Assembly: GCA_030765065.1 (NCBI GenBank)
Contig: CM060986.1
Span: 77,431,573 to 77,495,572, forward strand
Reading direction: 5' to 3'
DNA: 64,000 nt
Source: Deroplatys truncata
Lineage: Eukaryota > Arthropoda > Insecta > Mantodea > Mantidae
The notes beneath the pieces were generated by a model, which was not told the DNA's origin, searched no databases, and worked only from the letters and a program-made list of their open reading frames with translations. Below are positions 11,018-22,534 of the stretch, piece after piece. The position numbers and the translations under genes are program-made. The first letter of the stretch is position 1. Each line of letters begins with the position of its first letter.

Positions 11018-11345
11018 ACTTCTTTTACTACTTACCCATAGAAAGTGCAGGAAGAATTGTATTCCAACAAAAATTTAAACTTGAGTTTTTGCGCAAATAC
11101 ACGTTTTGAGACACAATGAAACCAATAAAAATGCATGTGAGAAAAAATCTATATATGTGTGAGAGACAAAAAGAGAGAGAAGACAGGCGGAGGGAACATC
11201 ATTCGTTTGTATGAAGTGGATAAATATCAAACTTGGTACCTGAGTTCAGCATCTTCCATAAAGGTACTTTTGTTTTTCAAAGATGGCTCTAAATCTTTAT
11301 CAAAACATCACATGTTTAAGATATTTTCATCATTAATATAATGTA
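11018..11345 (+). mobile_element. HINE-like repeat, partial (copy 6)
   Basis: Degenerate 5' end (acttcttttactacttacc), the 'ggaagaattgtattcc' block, a purine-rich stretch in place of the GT tract, and the 'catgtttaagatattttcat' block near 11310. Internally shortened and 3' truncated. Confidence 0.55.
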
Positions 11346-11393
11346 AATTTTTGATGCAGTAATTTGTATCATAAATTATTTAAATGTAAAGAA

Positions 11394-12151
11394 TGATTGT
11401 AATATGAATATGCATTTTTATGTGACATTGATTTGAGATGTATATTGATTGTAATTATTGTTGAGAAGTAAGTTTATACTGCCTTACTGAAACTGACAAT
11501 AATAGCGTGCAATAATGCAGCGAGGGGGTGAGCTGTTTATCATTATTAGAGACGAGGAAGTTACGTAATGTTGGCGCGTTTTTCCTTTAGAATTTGCTGG
11601 AACATTGTCCCTAGAGCATATGTATTCATAATTTTCATTGGATATTAAAATAGACGCTAATGTTGGCGCGTTTTATTAGCCAATTGCAGCTCAGTTATAA
11701 TCTTTAGGCATATCGGGGTGTAGGAGTATAAATAGGGCTAGGTTAGAGGTAGAGTCCGTCAGTTCGTCGAAAATATTTGTATGATACACGACGCCTTCAG
11801 TCCAGCAGAAATATTACACGTCGGCTATCGATTCGCAAGTTACGCGTATCAGAGTTATGAAAAATCCCAAGTGTTATGAAGTTAATTATACAAAAAGTTG
11901 AAGTACGCAAATTAAGAATGATCAGTAAATAAGTTGTTATAACAGTTTCAGTTTGGCGAGTGTCAAGATCAATGTGTAAATGTGATAGTGGCTGTGTTCG
12001 ACAATAAAAGTGTAAAACAAATTCCTTCATCAGTGTTATCTTTGGATAAAAGACTCCTTTCCGTTTACACAACCTGTATAAAGAGAAGTGCTCGACCCAA
12101 AAAGATAATAGCTAGCCGGAGGACAGTAAACCAAAATTAAATAAAATAACA
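11394..12151 (+). mobile_element. Gypsy/ERV-type long terminal repeat (copy A)
   Basis: This region and the reverse complement of 42865-43693 share an ordered set of blocks: tgattgta..., the 'actgaaactgacaat' block, 'ctagagcatatgt', 'atagacgctaatgttggcgc', 'cggggtg...ggagtataaat' (a TATA-like box), 'tccgtttacac' and 'gctagccggaggaca'. Such shared structure, a TG start, a candidate CA end (aataaca) and a promoter-like TATA point to an LTR. A lysine-tRNA-type primer site follows the other copy's end. No internal coding region follows here, so it is a solo or orphan LTR. The 3' limit could instead be 12125 (ggaca). Confidence 0.6.
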
Positions 12152-12181
12152 GTCGCATTCTTTCAAACACTAATACTACCG

Positions 12182-12384
12182 CAAATTGCTAACACCAGAT
12201 GGAGCTACAAACCTAACAAAGAATCACGTCACAAAATGGCTTCACCACGCGTAGTAAACACACATACACAAACATTATAAGTATACCGCCGCAAATTGGC
12301 TACCACAACGTGGGGCTACAATAATGTTAAATAAATAACATTAATTATAACACTTCAAATTGGCTCCCAAATGTGGGGCTCAAC
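12182..12384 (+). repeat. Three degenerate PBS-like blocks downstream of LTR copy A
   Basis: Three related 28-30-bp blocks start at about 12182, 12292 and 12355. Each reads roughly CAAATTGGCT, a variable part, then GTGGGGCT. They resemble a lysine-tRNA primer site (TGGCGCCCAAC...GGGGC) repeated with spacers of about 80 and 35 bp. This may be leader sequence of the element. Confidence 0.4.
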
Positions 12385-12429
12385 AAATTAAATAATATTA
12401 TAAGTAATTACCACCGCATTTTAATCTTC

Positions 12430-13734
12430 TTTCAGTTGCGATGAGATCATCTTCAATTTAAACAAATTTTGCACATCTAGCAAACCATTAAAAATAGACA
12501 AAGTGCACTACAAAAAATGTATCTAGCTCATTACAATTAAGTAATATTGAGATTGTAAATGTGTGTTTTAATAATTTTAGCAAAGTTATTCTGTAATTGT
12601 ATTCAAGTTTTATAACAATTGACACAATTTTATTTACGTGAAACGTTTTTAAAGCTTTAGTCTTTTTCGAAGTATTCATTGCAATACTTTTCCCAATTTC
12701 CCTAGTTTAATCATTATGTGCATCTATAACAAAGTATCTTAAAAACATGCGAGTCTTATATTTTGCTGTAGGGGTACATTATTAAACAAATGACCTACTA
12801 TATGCAAACAGGTGCTTTGTTTTGCTTTTTGTGTATGCAACCAAGTCGACATTGCTTAATTTGTGATAATTTATAAAATTTATCCTGAGTGGCGTTCCAT
12901 GAATGGAAGAATCGCTTTTTATATGAAGAGTTAAATATATCTAAGGGGTTAGGTAAAGTATAGTGGATAGATAGTCAGGTGACTTACATAAGATATGTAT
13001 TTTCCCCCTGTGTTTTTTTTTTGCTAGTTTTATTATCAATCCATTAATGGGATTCAGCATTTCCTCTCCCAGATAGATTGTTTTGTTGGAATTAGTACCT
13101 ATTCGACCTCATTATTATCTCTTAATATTCATGACATTACTCTTAGGCTATCTGTAATGAATCCATTTCATGGACTGCATCATTATCTCCCGTTAATATA
13201 TGGCATTATTTTGCACCTTGAATAGTTCAGTATATTCAACTAACAACTGCATACCTGCTATTAATTTATCTGGGATTTGAGTAGACCTTGCATGACCAAT
13301 AGGCACAACAAAATAAACGAACACGAGAGATTATTGGAACAGAAACTCATTTAATTTAGCAAATAGAGCACACTTCATTTATTCCGGTATTGATAGCGTT
13401 CTGCGGGTTTAATTACAGGGACAATTTATACGCATTGTTGGCCAAATTGTTTTCAATTGCCTGTTATTTGTTCATCGCCACTGTTTTTCTTCATGCGATA
13501 ATTATCGCCAAAGTTGTGGTATGAAGCTACAAAATAGCCACCGCTTCGCTCTGTATGAGCATAAAACAGCTAGATTTATACATTAATTTTCTATTTACTT
13601 TGGAAATTTGGATGATTCTGAATCGTTTGGCGTTTGATGTAATTCGTTCATCCAGGAAAACATAAATTGGAATCGCTGAATATAACTAATGATACGTATC
13701 ATTTATAGATAATTGGCCATAAGGCTATATTTTT
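12430..13734. other. No gene found
   Basis: AT-rich sequence. A short block around 13110-13140 is loosely repeated at 13170-13200 ('cattatctc...ttaatat...'). Nothing else supportable. Confidence 0.5.
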
Positions 13735-15004
13735 ATTCTCTCTACTATTTAACTATAGTAAGTATGCAAAGTATTGGATTCCACCCAAAAATTCTACAAT
13801 AATATTTTACCGGAAATGCACGTTTTGAGACTCTCTGAGTAAAAAATAACTTCAGAAAAAGGTCCTGTGCAAGTCTCTGAACACTATAATTCAAAAATGA
13901 AAACTTGATTAAATACCAAGCTGCTACTTAATTCAGTATCTTCCACAAAGTTTTTGAAGAAAATCGAAGCTACCCTACGAAAATTGTTCGAAAATTTTAA
14001 TTTAAAAAGAATTGCTCTTAATGATTTGATTAAATTACCACGTGTTTAAGGCATTTTCAAGATAAATAAAATGTACCTATTTAATTTTCTGGGAATAAAC
14101 TATGAAGTCCTCTTTATTCTTAGTGACTTTTGTATAATTAGAAAACCATAAGAGAAAGACAAATCTAGATCTCGTTAAACCACACAATTTATGTCATATA
14201 AGTTATTTTGTGGAGTTAATTATATTTATGAATTAAAATTTTCAAATGCTTATATTTTTTTCAAATAGGAAGTTGTTTTTCGTTTTTTCTTATAACCATG
14301 CAAAGAGCATGAAATTTCAAAGCGACATACTGTTACATCCTGGGCAGGCCAAAAAGTTTACCAGCTAAATATTACATTTTTAGTTACCCCAGCATACCCA
14401 TTGGGAGGCATAGCTGCAGAGGCAGCAAGAGGGCCACAAACTTAAACAACACATTCCAGAGTAGGCGTGGGATAGTTATAACAAAATACACATAATTTCA
14501 CATTAAGCACATTACCTGTGGTTTACAAGTATAAGCACGGTGCCCCTACATTGCACACAAAACATTAAGGAAGAAATTGAGGGGAGATTCTACATACACA
14601 TTCACACAACTTCACATACAACCTTTCAGACTCAACGCTCGACCAAAAGTGACGCTCAACACACAACACAAAGAAGTAACGCTCAACACACAACACAAAG
14701 AAGTAACGCTCACTTCCCCTCACTCTCTCCACCTCCGGCTAGGATTCCCAGCCAAGGTGGCAAGTCGCCACGCCAGACGAACTTCAAACACAAAGCCGAA
14801 AGAATTACCCAACAATATTGTCGCAAACGACACAATAATGTATCTGGAATGACAATACACACACATACATGTCACTGTTGCTTTACTTAGTGTATCCTAC
14901 AACACAATGTGTAAATGGTGAATTGAAAGTTTATTTAATAAGCTTTTGTAAGAATACTTTCTATAAGAATGAGTGGAGAAGTCATATGAATGTAATACAT
15001 CAGA
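13735..15004 (+). mobile_element. HINE-like repeat (copy 7) carrying a solo LTR
   Basis: Starts after TTTTT (13730-13734) with the family's 5' blocks and continues through 'caaagagcatgaaatttcaaag' to 14330, where a solo LTR interrupts it. It resumes at 14864 and ends tacatCAGA at 15004 before a T run. Without the LTR and its duplicated 5 bp the copy is about 730 bp. Confidence 0.7.
14331..14863 (+). mobile_element. Solo LTR with 5-bp target duplication
   Basis: 533 bp beginning TGTTACATCC and ending ...ATACACACA, flanked by the identical pentamer CATAC (14326-14330 and 14864-14868). TG...CA termini plus a 5-bp duplication are the marks of an LTR left by recombination between the two LTRs of a retroelement. 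Inside, a unit of about 25 bp (acgctcaacacacaacacaa...) is tandemly doubled at about 14652-14710. Family uncertain (Ty3/gypsy or BEL/Pao). Strand is assumed. Confidence 0.65.
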
Positions 15005-15169
15005 TTTTTAAATATACATTTTACAGCAAGCAAGACGATATTAATCTATAACAAATTCCCTTTACTTTCCTCCTCACGTCAACAACAGTAAATGCTTCCA
15101 GTCTCTTTTTATGGGTTGCTATGCAGAACTGTTTATTTCAGTATAAAAAATTCTCTATTCAAAGCAGTA

Positions 15170-15550
15170 ACCTGCTGTGTTACATTCGAAGATGTATGAT
15201 ATTTAAGATATTTTCATGACAAATGAAACATATATATCTTGAATTTCTTAGGAATAGCACGTGAAGTGCTCCTCATTTTGAATAACTTTTACATAATGTA
15301 TAATCGCAAGAGATAGACAAAATCTTACTACACAAAAAATGTAGATCTCGTTAAAACACACCTCCTATATCAAATACCTTTTTGCGAAGTTAAGTGTTTC
15401 CGAGATATTTCTTTTTAGTGGTTTTAATTTTCAAATACTTATACCCTTCTCAATTGGCAAGTCGCTATTCGTTTTTTCCTGGTAGTCATGCTCGGAGCGC
15501 GGAATCGCGACACTTTGTTTAAAAATCCGACCATTGCTTTGCAATGTGTT
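15170..15550 (+). mobile_element. HINE-like repeat, middle and 3' part (copy 8)
   Basis: Matches from 'gatatttaagatattttcatgac' through 'agatagacaaaatcttactac' and 'gttaaaacacac' to a 'tttaaaaatccgaccattgc' block. Both ends are missing. Confidence 0.6.
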
Positions 15551-16430
15551 CAATAAACCAGGTGAGGCAGTTGCGCCTATTTATTTTTGAATTGATGCAA
15601 CGTTCTAAGCGACATATTTGACTTACGCCTTTCTTGAATGCCTTCTAATGGCTGATTTGCGTAACACTTTATAGAAGAGGGATACATAAGTCAGTGCATA
15701 AGTGTTTTACGGGACACAATGCAATCGCTATGTATGTCGATGCAAAAAACATCCCACCCTGACACTGAGAGCTGCAGTAGTAGTTTTAGCCAATTTTACA
15801 GACTTTTATTATTTAGCATACATCCATGCACCCCTTTGAAAACGCCCCTGAAGGAACAACCTATCACATGCATTGGTTGAGAAAACCATTTGAAAACAAA
15901 ATGGCAGATCTACGCAGTGCGACCAATTGGATTTAAGCCGTTAATCAATATACAGCCTAGTCAAAAAATGCTAGGTATTAGGTAGATAATTTCTCTTATT
16001 TTACAAACTATGACTTATTTCAAATCGTACAGTAATTGTAATGACTGATGCAGTTTATTTTTTTGAATTAAAACTACCAAACCGAGCTCCAAACACTGTA
16101 TGACGCTGCAAAATGCGTGTAAAGATTCCAGGTGGGGTCTAGTTCTGCGATTACTAATTCATATAGGAAGCTTACCTTGCAAGGTAGCATTGACCGAATG
16201 GTATCATGGTTGCTTTAACACTGTGCCACTTTAATTCGAGTTCAAATCCTTCTAGTGAATTTCAAACATTTATTACCTTTTGTTTTTACCCTTTGGGCCT
16301 ATAATTTGATATTATGATATAAATAACATTTTGATAACATTATAAGTGTGTACCAAATAGAATAATCATGTTTTCCACTGCAAAAAAGAAGAACCGCAAT
16401 GCCGAAAACGAATACTTTAAATGCTATTAC
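15551..16430. other. No gene found
   Basis: No supportable gene. 16198-16270 has a faint tRNA-like pattern with a B-box-like GAGTTCAAATCC, too degenerate to call. Confidence 0.45.
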
Positions 16431-16505
16431 TGGTACCAGAGCTCATTTGGTAGAGAAACTGCCTGCTGTTTGAGGTGTTCCGGGTTCGATCCCGGCTGGG
16501 TTCCA
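16431..16505 (+). other. tRNA-like sequence (tRNA pseudogene or SINE head)
   Basis: 75 nt with a near-perfect acceptor stem (TGGTACC against GGTTCCA), an A-box-like GAGCTCATTTGGTAGAG and a perfect T arm (CCGGG-TTCGATC-CCGG, including the B box GGTTCGATCCC). The anticodon arm pairs poorly, so a functional tRNA is unlikely. I cannot see a SINE body or duplication. Confidence 0.45.
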
Positions 16506-17450
16506 GAAAGATGTCTTTAAACAACAACATTTCACGGTATGCCAAGAGTTTTAATGTGGGAGTACCTGTGTGTGTGTATGTGTGTGTGAGAGAGAGAGGG
16601 TGTTATCGGTAATTTAATAAGAAGTTCGCTCATTAACAAGAGCTCAAGATTGCCGCTTGACACAAATCTGAGCACACGTGTTAAGTCTTATCCAACTCAC
16701 AATCAGTACAACTATATGACATCAATTGGTGCCGAAAGTTAAAAAGTTTAAACAAAATATAGTTCATCATATTTATATACCATTAAAGGTACATTAGAAT
16801 TAAATTGTTTCTATTAGTACATTATTCATAGTAAGATGTTCAAAAACATGCAGTGGAGAATGATGTAGGTGCCTCTCAGGCCCACGTTCTACTCGAATTA
16901 TCCATCATTTCTTAATATTGTTTCTGTACTAAGAAGAAAAAAAGTTCGCAGAAGATAGATACCGTGTCTGAAATGATGTTAAGTGTAGAGCCTTCAGCTG
17001 CATTTTGGTGCTTGTCTCCTCGCAGATCGTAACCATATCTGTGCGTTCGTTATTGGTGAACATCAATTTTTGGTCTGAATGACCTGGCTCGAACCACGCG
17101 AGTACGAAACTACCCCGTAAACACCTGCAGACTGAAGAAGTTTGGCCTTTTAAGTGCCAATTTGAAGGTTGTATTGTATTGTAGTTCCACGTTTAGGAAT
17201 CAAATTGAAGTAGGTTGTATTGTAACGTTATTATTTTAGCACCACGCTTTAGGAATCAACTTTGTATTTTTATGTGTCTTTAAATATTACATATATTTAT
17301 GTTTGCCTCGGGTGCGTCAGTATTAATTTGTAGAAACATGTATCTCTTTGCAGGGGGTGATGCGGCTAAAGAATGGAGGCTTACACAAATTATAATTTTT
17401 ACTTCACTGCATTTATTAATCTTTCACACGATTAAATAACACCTCACTGA
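16506..17450. other. No gene; GT tract and a direct duplication of about 45 bp
   Basis: A GT/GA microsatellite lies at about 16567-16600. At 17168-17265 a segment built on TTGTATTGTA...CACG.TTTAGGAATCAA occurs twice in tandem. No coding signal. Confidence 0.5.
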
Positions 17451-17451
17451 T

Positions 17452-17838
17452 ATAGAGAGCTGTGAGATTATTTATTAATTACTTGCACTTTTTTAACACC
17501 TAAACTTTATAATATTCTCGCCGTAATGAATTTTATGTCTCATACTGAATAGTACCGAGCAAATGAACTGCTCAGGTACGTTGCCTTCTAGCGACTGGCG
17601 TTTACCGCTTAGTAAATTTCTCTATTTCCAGTCTGATTGGCTAATTATACTCCAATAGAATACTTTTATTTAACTTTGAGCCTTTATAGTTTTTGATTGG
17701 CTATTTATAAACTGTTTTAAAATATTACACTATTGTTCCAAGAATTAGTAGTAGCATTATTAAACTTTCTAATTCATTATTGCCTCAAGCTTACCTCATT
17801 GTTAGCAACTTTTGGCCTCTATTCTCACAGCTCCTACA
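17452..17838. mobile_element. Candidate element with short inverted ends
   Basis: The sequence between AGAGCTGTGAGATTA at 17452 and its near reverse complement TATTCTCACAGCTCC ending at 17837 could be a MITE of about 390 bp. The TG...CA inside these ends could also suggest an LTR, but I find no matching direct duplication. Confidence 0.3.
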
Positions 17839-17839
17839 T

Positions 17840-18966
17840 TATTGAATTACGTAATACATTCACATAGCATTATTATATATGTACACAAGAATATAAACAT
17901 AATACAATGACTGTAATATACACTTTTATATATATTTTAGTATAAACATATTGCTTTAAGGTGGGCTGTTATTATATTTTGTATTATATAATTAGACTGA
18001 AATCATTTAAGTATTAAAAATACTTCTTCAAGACAGCATCACTACCTCAGTGACCTTTCGCTTTGTACCTACATTGCCCCTTTGAAGGGTAGTGATGCGG
18101 CAACTTCTGTTGCACCTATGTTTGCACGAAACATAAAACTGCAAAGGACGGCTTGTTTGGGTCACCTGATATATGTATAGCTTATGTAATTGTATCTTCT
18201 TATTAATTAATTATGTGAGATAGCGTTATATTTTATTTAGTTTTAGGTAATCCCGATCTCGATCACCTAAGGGTGTGAAGTACAGTTCCTTCCAGCATAG
18301 TAGAATGATTATGCATAATGTAGGAAAAATGATGTCACATTCCATTGTTTTGGAAATGAACTACACATGACAAGAATTGATAATTGCAGCAAATTTTAGG
18401 AGGGCGGAAAATAAAAATTCATGATCGTAATGCCCCAAAAATCTGTCCCTACAAACAACTAGAATTCTATCAGCAATAGAGATCTGGTTCTCGAGAAAAG
18501 AGATAGAGATGTTCTCTGGAAACTGGAAATGCTATATTGCAACGCATTCCTATCTGAATGACAGCTGTCTGTGCCATATGTATCTGGCCCTAAAAATGGT
18601 CTCATTTGTATGACGTATCAAATGAAAAAAAAGGCAGAGGCAACAATAGAACAACGCTGTGATATGAGATGATAGAAGCTCACAAATAATATCACGTCCG
18701 AGATTTCATGACGTCAGTGAAATTTAATTTCATGGAGAGTCAGCTTTAGATTGTATGACGTACAGTGTGAATAATCATAGTTAATGAACATATGGAATTT
18801 GAATATTTGTAACATGACCATCATTATTACGGGATACAATATTATTAATTATTGGAGCGGTCCTCAAAAAAGGCAGTTCAGATTCCATTCCATACCAACA
18901 GATACAATAGTAACGGGACATATAAACTTAACGGCAGCAGGAAGACTAAATTCGATCAACTACTTG
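17840..18966. other. No gene; one transposon-end-like block
   Basis: AT-rich. A block at about 18144-18175 (ggacggctt, then cacctgatatatg) closely resembles 52285-52316, the end of a degenerate Tc1-like remnant; no partner end is visible here. Confidence 0.4.
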
Positions 18967-18979
18967 AAGAATACAGGTA

Positions 18980-19495
18980 TGACGTATGACCAGGAGCGGA
19001 AGAGGACTTGCCACCTTGACCTAAGGAGATGTTTTTTGCCTAGCCCCTAACGGGACGCTCCCGGGGAGGGAGAAGTAAGGTGAGAGAAGACTTGGATCAG
19101 GAAACACAATAGAGCAGAGGGCAGGGTCCCTACATTTTCCGGGTAGATACTCTCCGAGTGGCAGCTCGTACAACTGGCTTCCCTCCCACTGCAGGCTTGT
19201 ACATCCCACTGGGGGGGGGCTTTACAGACAATGTCCTTTTTCTCTGTCATGTAATCCCAAGACTCCAGCCGACACTTACAACCCTGAAACAGCCCAGCAT
19301 ATTAAAGGTGAGGTGAAATGAGAAAGGAGGTGAAGTGGAGGGACAGGAAATTCGGGGGATGCATTAGCCTAGCATCCAGCATTCATCTACCAACCCCGAT
19401 AAAATCCATGGGCCGGGAAGATTGCCCGCGGGTATCAAAACCAGACCTCCTGAATGCGAGTCGCACGCCTTACCGCCTGCGCTACTTCATTCGTT
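18980..19495 (-). mobile_element. tRNA-headed SINE, 516 bp, with 13-bp target duplication
   Basis: Flanked by identical 13-bp copies of AAGAATACAGGTA (18967-18979 and 19496-19508), which defines the unit exactly. In minus orientation the head at the right is tRNA-like. The body has the block tacaaccctgaaacag in plus orientation (about 19278-19292), shared with the SINEs near 39.6 kb and 57.7 kb. Open frames inside it are by chance. Confidence 0.75.
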
Positions 19496-19876
19496 AAGAA
19501 TACAGGTAATTCTTCGCTGTTTTAGTTTCTGTATATTTGTTTGCAAAATAAAAAATCTGATGTGTTACACTCGCATGACCTTCTCTGCTCTTGTACAAAC
19601 TATATTTACAAACGCTTATTCTTGATATACTCCATATGTTAATCGAAATATTGAGATGTTAATCTTATTGCTAATTTTCTTATAGGTGCAAAGGGAATAT
19701 GGCTTTAATCGATAGTCAAATCTTTTAAGAGCTGGTGGCTACATGGAGCATTCAATTCTCTTTACATGTCCAGGACATAGAAAAAGAATAACGAATTCCC
19801 ATTTGAGAAAAACTGTAAGAATTGGAAAATTGAAATAAATAACGAAATGGTTCACTCGACAAAAAGAAATATATAT

Positions 19877-20373
19877 TGTCGTAGCCTCTACTAAATAATA
19901 CTCAGAAAATGTCGGGGAGACACTCGCTTAGCAAAAGGTACCAGTAAATTAATAAGATCTTCACATGGCGAGGCTACGACGGGAACGCAGCTAAGTTAAA
20001 CACAAAAATAATTGCTATTTCAACATGTCACATGGCTTAAGGGAAAGGCAGGACACTACACTACCATAACTAAAACTTTCACGGAATTGATGGCTTGTTA
20101 TTTAATGAGATAAAGACAGATACTTAGCTGTTACAATTGTAGCCCACATGTCTGCCGAGCGAGGCCATCGTACCGGTCTAGCACAGAGAATGGCAGTTCT
20201 ACGTTCCTCCTACTCGGAGCTTACCCACTGACTGCTTTGTCGCAAACGACACTCCTGTAGCGTCGGAGACGCTATCCCCTCCCTAACACCTAGTTCCCCC
20301 TACTCCCAACTCTGCCATCTCAGATCTCGGTGACCAGAGGCGTATATATCCTATCATCTTTGCATACGCTACA
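19877..20373 (-). repeat. 3' LTR (497 bp)
   Basis: In element orientation it begins TGTAGCGTATGC and ends GGCTACGACA, giving TG...CA ends. It matches 28283-28781 almost base for base. A TATATA stretch lies close to its start (about 20343-20349). An 11-base inverted repeat (19878-19888 and 19970-19980) brackets its last 100 bp. Confidence 0.93.
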
Positions 20374-20382
20374 TCTCCCCCT
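20374..20382 (-). promoter_or_regulatory. Polypurine tract (plus-strand primer)
   Basis: In element orientation AGGGGGAGA sits immediately before the TG of the 3' LTR, where the polypurine primer for second-strand DNA synthesis is expected. Confidence 0.75.
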
Positions 20383-22534
20383 GGCCACCGAGATCGACGC
20401 CCTCGTCGACACAAGGCAAACAATCACAAAAAAACAATGAAAGAACAAAAATGACATATAAGAATAAAGAAATATTAATTCATATATATGTACCACCCAG
20501 ACGACGACAAACAATGTTACTGGGCGTAGTTGAGTGTCTCGATTTTTCGGATAATATTGTTAATTGAGCACTTATGCTCGAGCACCCTGCACACGCACAC
20601 ACACCACGCTGCCTCTATTCACACGCACACTACACTGCATCTGAGAATGAAGGTCCGATGAAACTGTTTGTAGGTGAATTTGGAGTGTACCCACAACGAC
20701 GACTTGTCCTGGCTGTAGAGTTGTTGTTACTGCGGGTCTTTGACGATGATAACGGGGTGGGCATTCGCTGTTTTGGATTGCCCCCCAAAATAGTGGCTCC
20801 TCATGCCACGGCAGTGTAGTGGCTGCCCGACAGCTTCCCTGTGGTGTTTCTGGAACTACTGGTGTGCCACATGGGATGCTCGCTTATCCTCTCGAGCTCT
20901 GCCACAGCAAAATAACTACAACAAAACCACAACACAATAGAAATGGTGCTCCAACAAACAATCACACATAAAAACCAGTATGTCATATACAATCAAATAT
21001 TTGAAAGGTTTAAAGGTTTGCACTCAAAATTCTGTTGACATGGGGCAAAGAAAGAGAAAAAATAACTACATATTGGCATAAGAACTGAATTTTATAGAGG
21101 GTTGCCATCCAAAAATTTAACTCACAATGGTTCACAATCCAGATGGAACATTAGAACAGACTCAGAATACATTAGCATTATATCAGTAAGTGACCTTTTC
21201 ATACAATAACATGACAGAAAAAACATATTTGGGATCCCAATATTAATTCTTAATGACGAGCTGGTACCACTAGCAAAAGAAAATAAGTGCACTTACAAGA
21301 CAATCACACATGACAATGAAATGAACTCATTCACACTGACCATGGCCCAAATTATGCACAACACTCCTTAACTAGTTACTCAAACTATAGTATATATTGC
21401 TACAAACTACAAAATAAATCCACAATACATCTCCAAACTACACCCCGTGACATGCTTTCAACTACTATTGTCATACTCTTGTCACTAATACAATTTCTCC
21501 TCCACATTACTATCTTCCTCATCTCATTATTATCATCAGTATTTCAATCATCATCATTACTTCAGTCATCATCATCTTTATCTCAACTTTCAATTTTCTC
21601 TTGGAAAACAAAACATCTTCACTGACGTATCTCATTTACCATGCTGCAAAGTCAAAAATATCTAACATAGGCATAACCTTAAAGAAATCACATTAACATT
21701 TCAGGAATGACACAAACAACATGCCATTATACTGTTGCATCCACATCCTGCGAATCAAAATTAAGCTGGAAAATAGTTGGTATTAAAATTTGCTATCTAA
21801 GATGGTAATAAACTTGTTGCATAAACACAAAAAAATTATTCTCATTGCATTCACTTACATACATTTAATTTCTCGTGTGAATACATCACACACGCTATAC
21901 TGGACACGTTACAGCAAAACCTCTGAAATCATCACATCAACTTTCCAGGTACATGTAGCCCTCCTGAAAAATCAACACATTTACACTTCAACTATCGGGG
22001 TTACACTTTGGCACTTCCACCGAAGCTGACATCATCTCATCTCTTCTCATCTCATCTCTCACATTAGCACCGTCGGGGTTACTCTTACGCACATCCACCG
22101 AGGCAAATATCAACTCATATTTCTCACATATATCACATAACCTCAAATACACACATACATACACACACTATTCATGCAAAAATTTTCTGCAAATAAAAAT
22201 CACAGCATCATTATGAAACCCACAATCACATCAAGTCAAATCAAATCAAATCATATAAAATAAAATCGAATGCAACAAAACAACATCACATCATTACTCA
22301 AAACAATATTGTCACAGAACATTCCTGAAAATGAAAGCTCAATTAAGCACATAGTACACATGAACCACATTCCTGCAGCATAACACAACAAAACAAATGA
22401 TTTGCAGTTCCCAAAACATAATTTAAAATTTAAGTTACACCAAAAGAATAATACACTTTTAATTTAGTAGAGACATTTATATCACACCTTATTCCTGAAA
22501 ATCAAAGCTTAATTAAGCATCACAAACTCAGACT
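20383..22534 (-). other. Long 3' untranslated region of the LTR element
   Basis: About 2.15 kb between the integrase stop and the purine tract with no reading frame above about 80 residues on either strand. It holds internal duplications: a 'cggggttac...ccaccga' block at about 21997 and 22072, and a block of about 32 bp (attcctgaaaat...) at 22321 and 22491. Degenerate env remains are possible but I see no such motifs. Confidence 0.6.

Noticed and set aside
16198-16270. Second tRNA-like element near 16.2 kb
   Set aside because: Only a degenerate B-box; no acceptor or D-arm pairing.
20320-20514. Env-like short frame with hydrophobic stretch near the 3' LTR
   Set aside because: Only 64 residues, no signal or envelope motif, and it overlaps the LTR edge.
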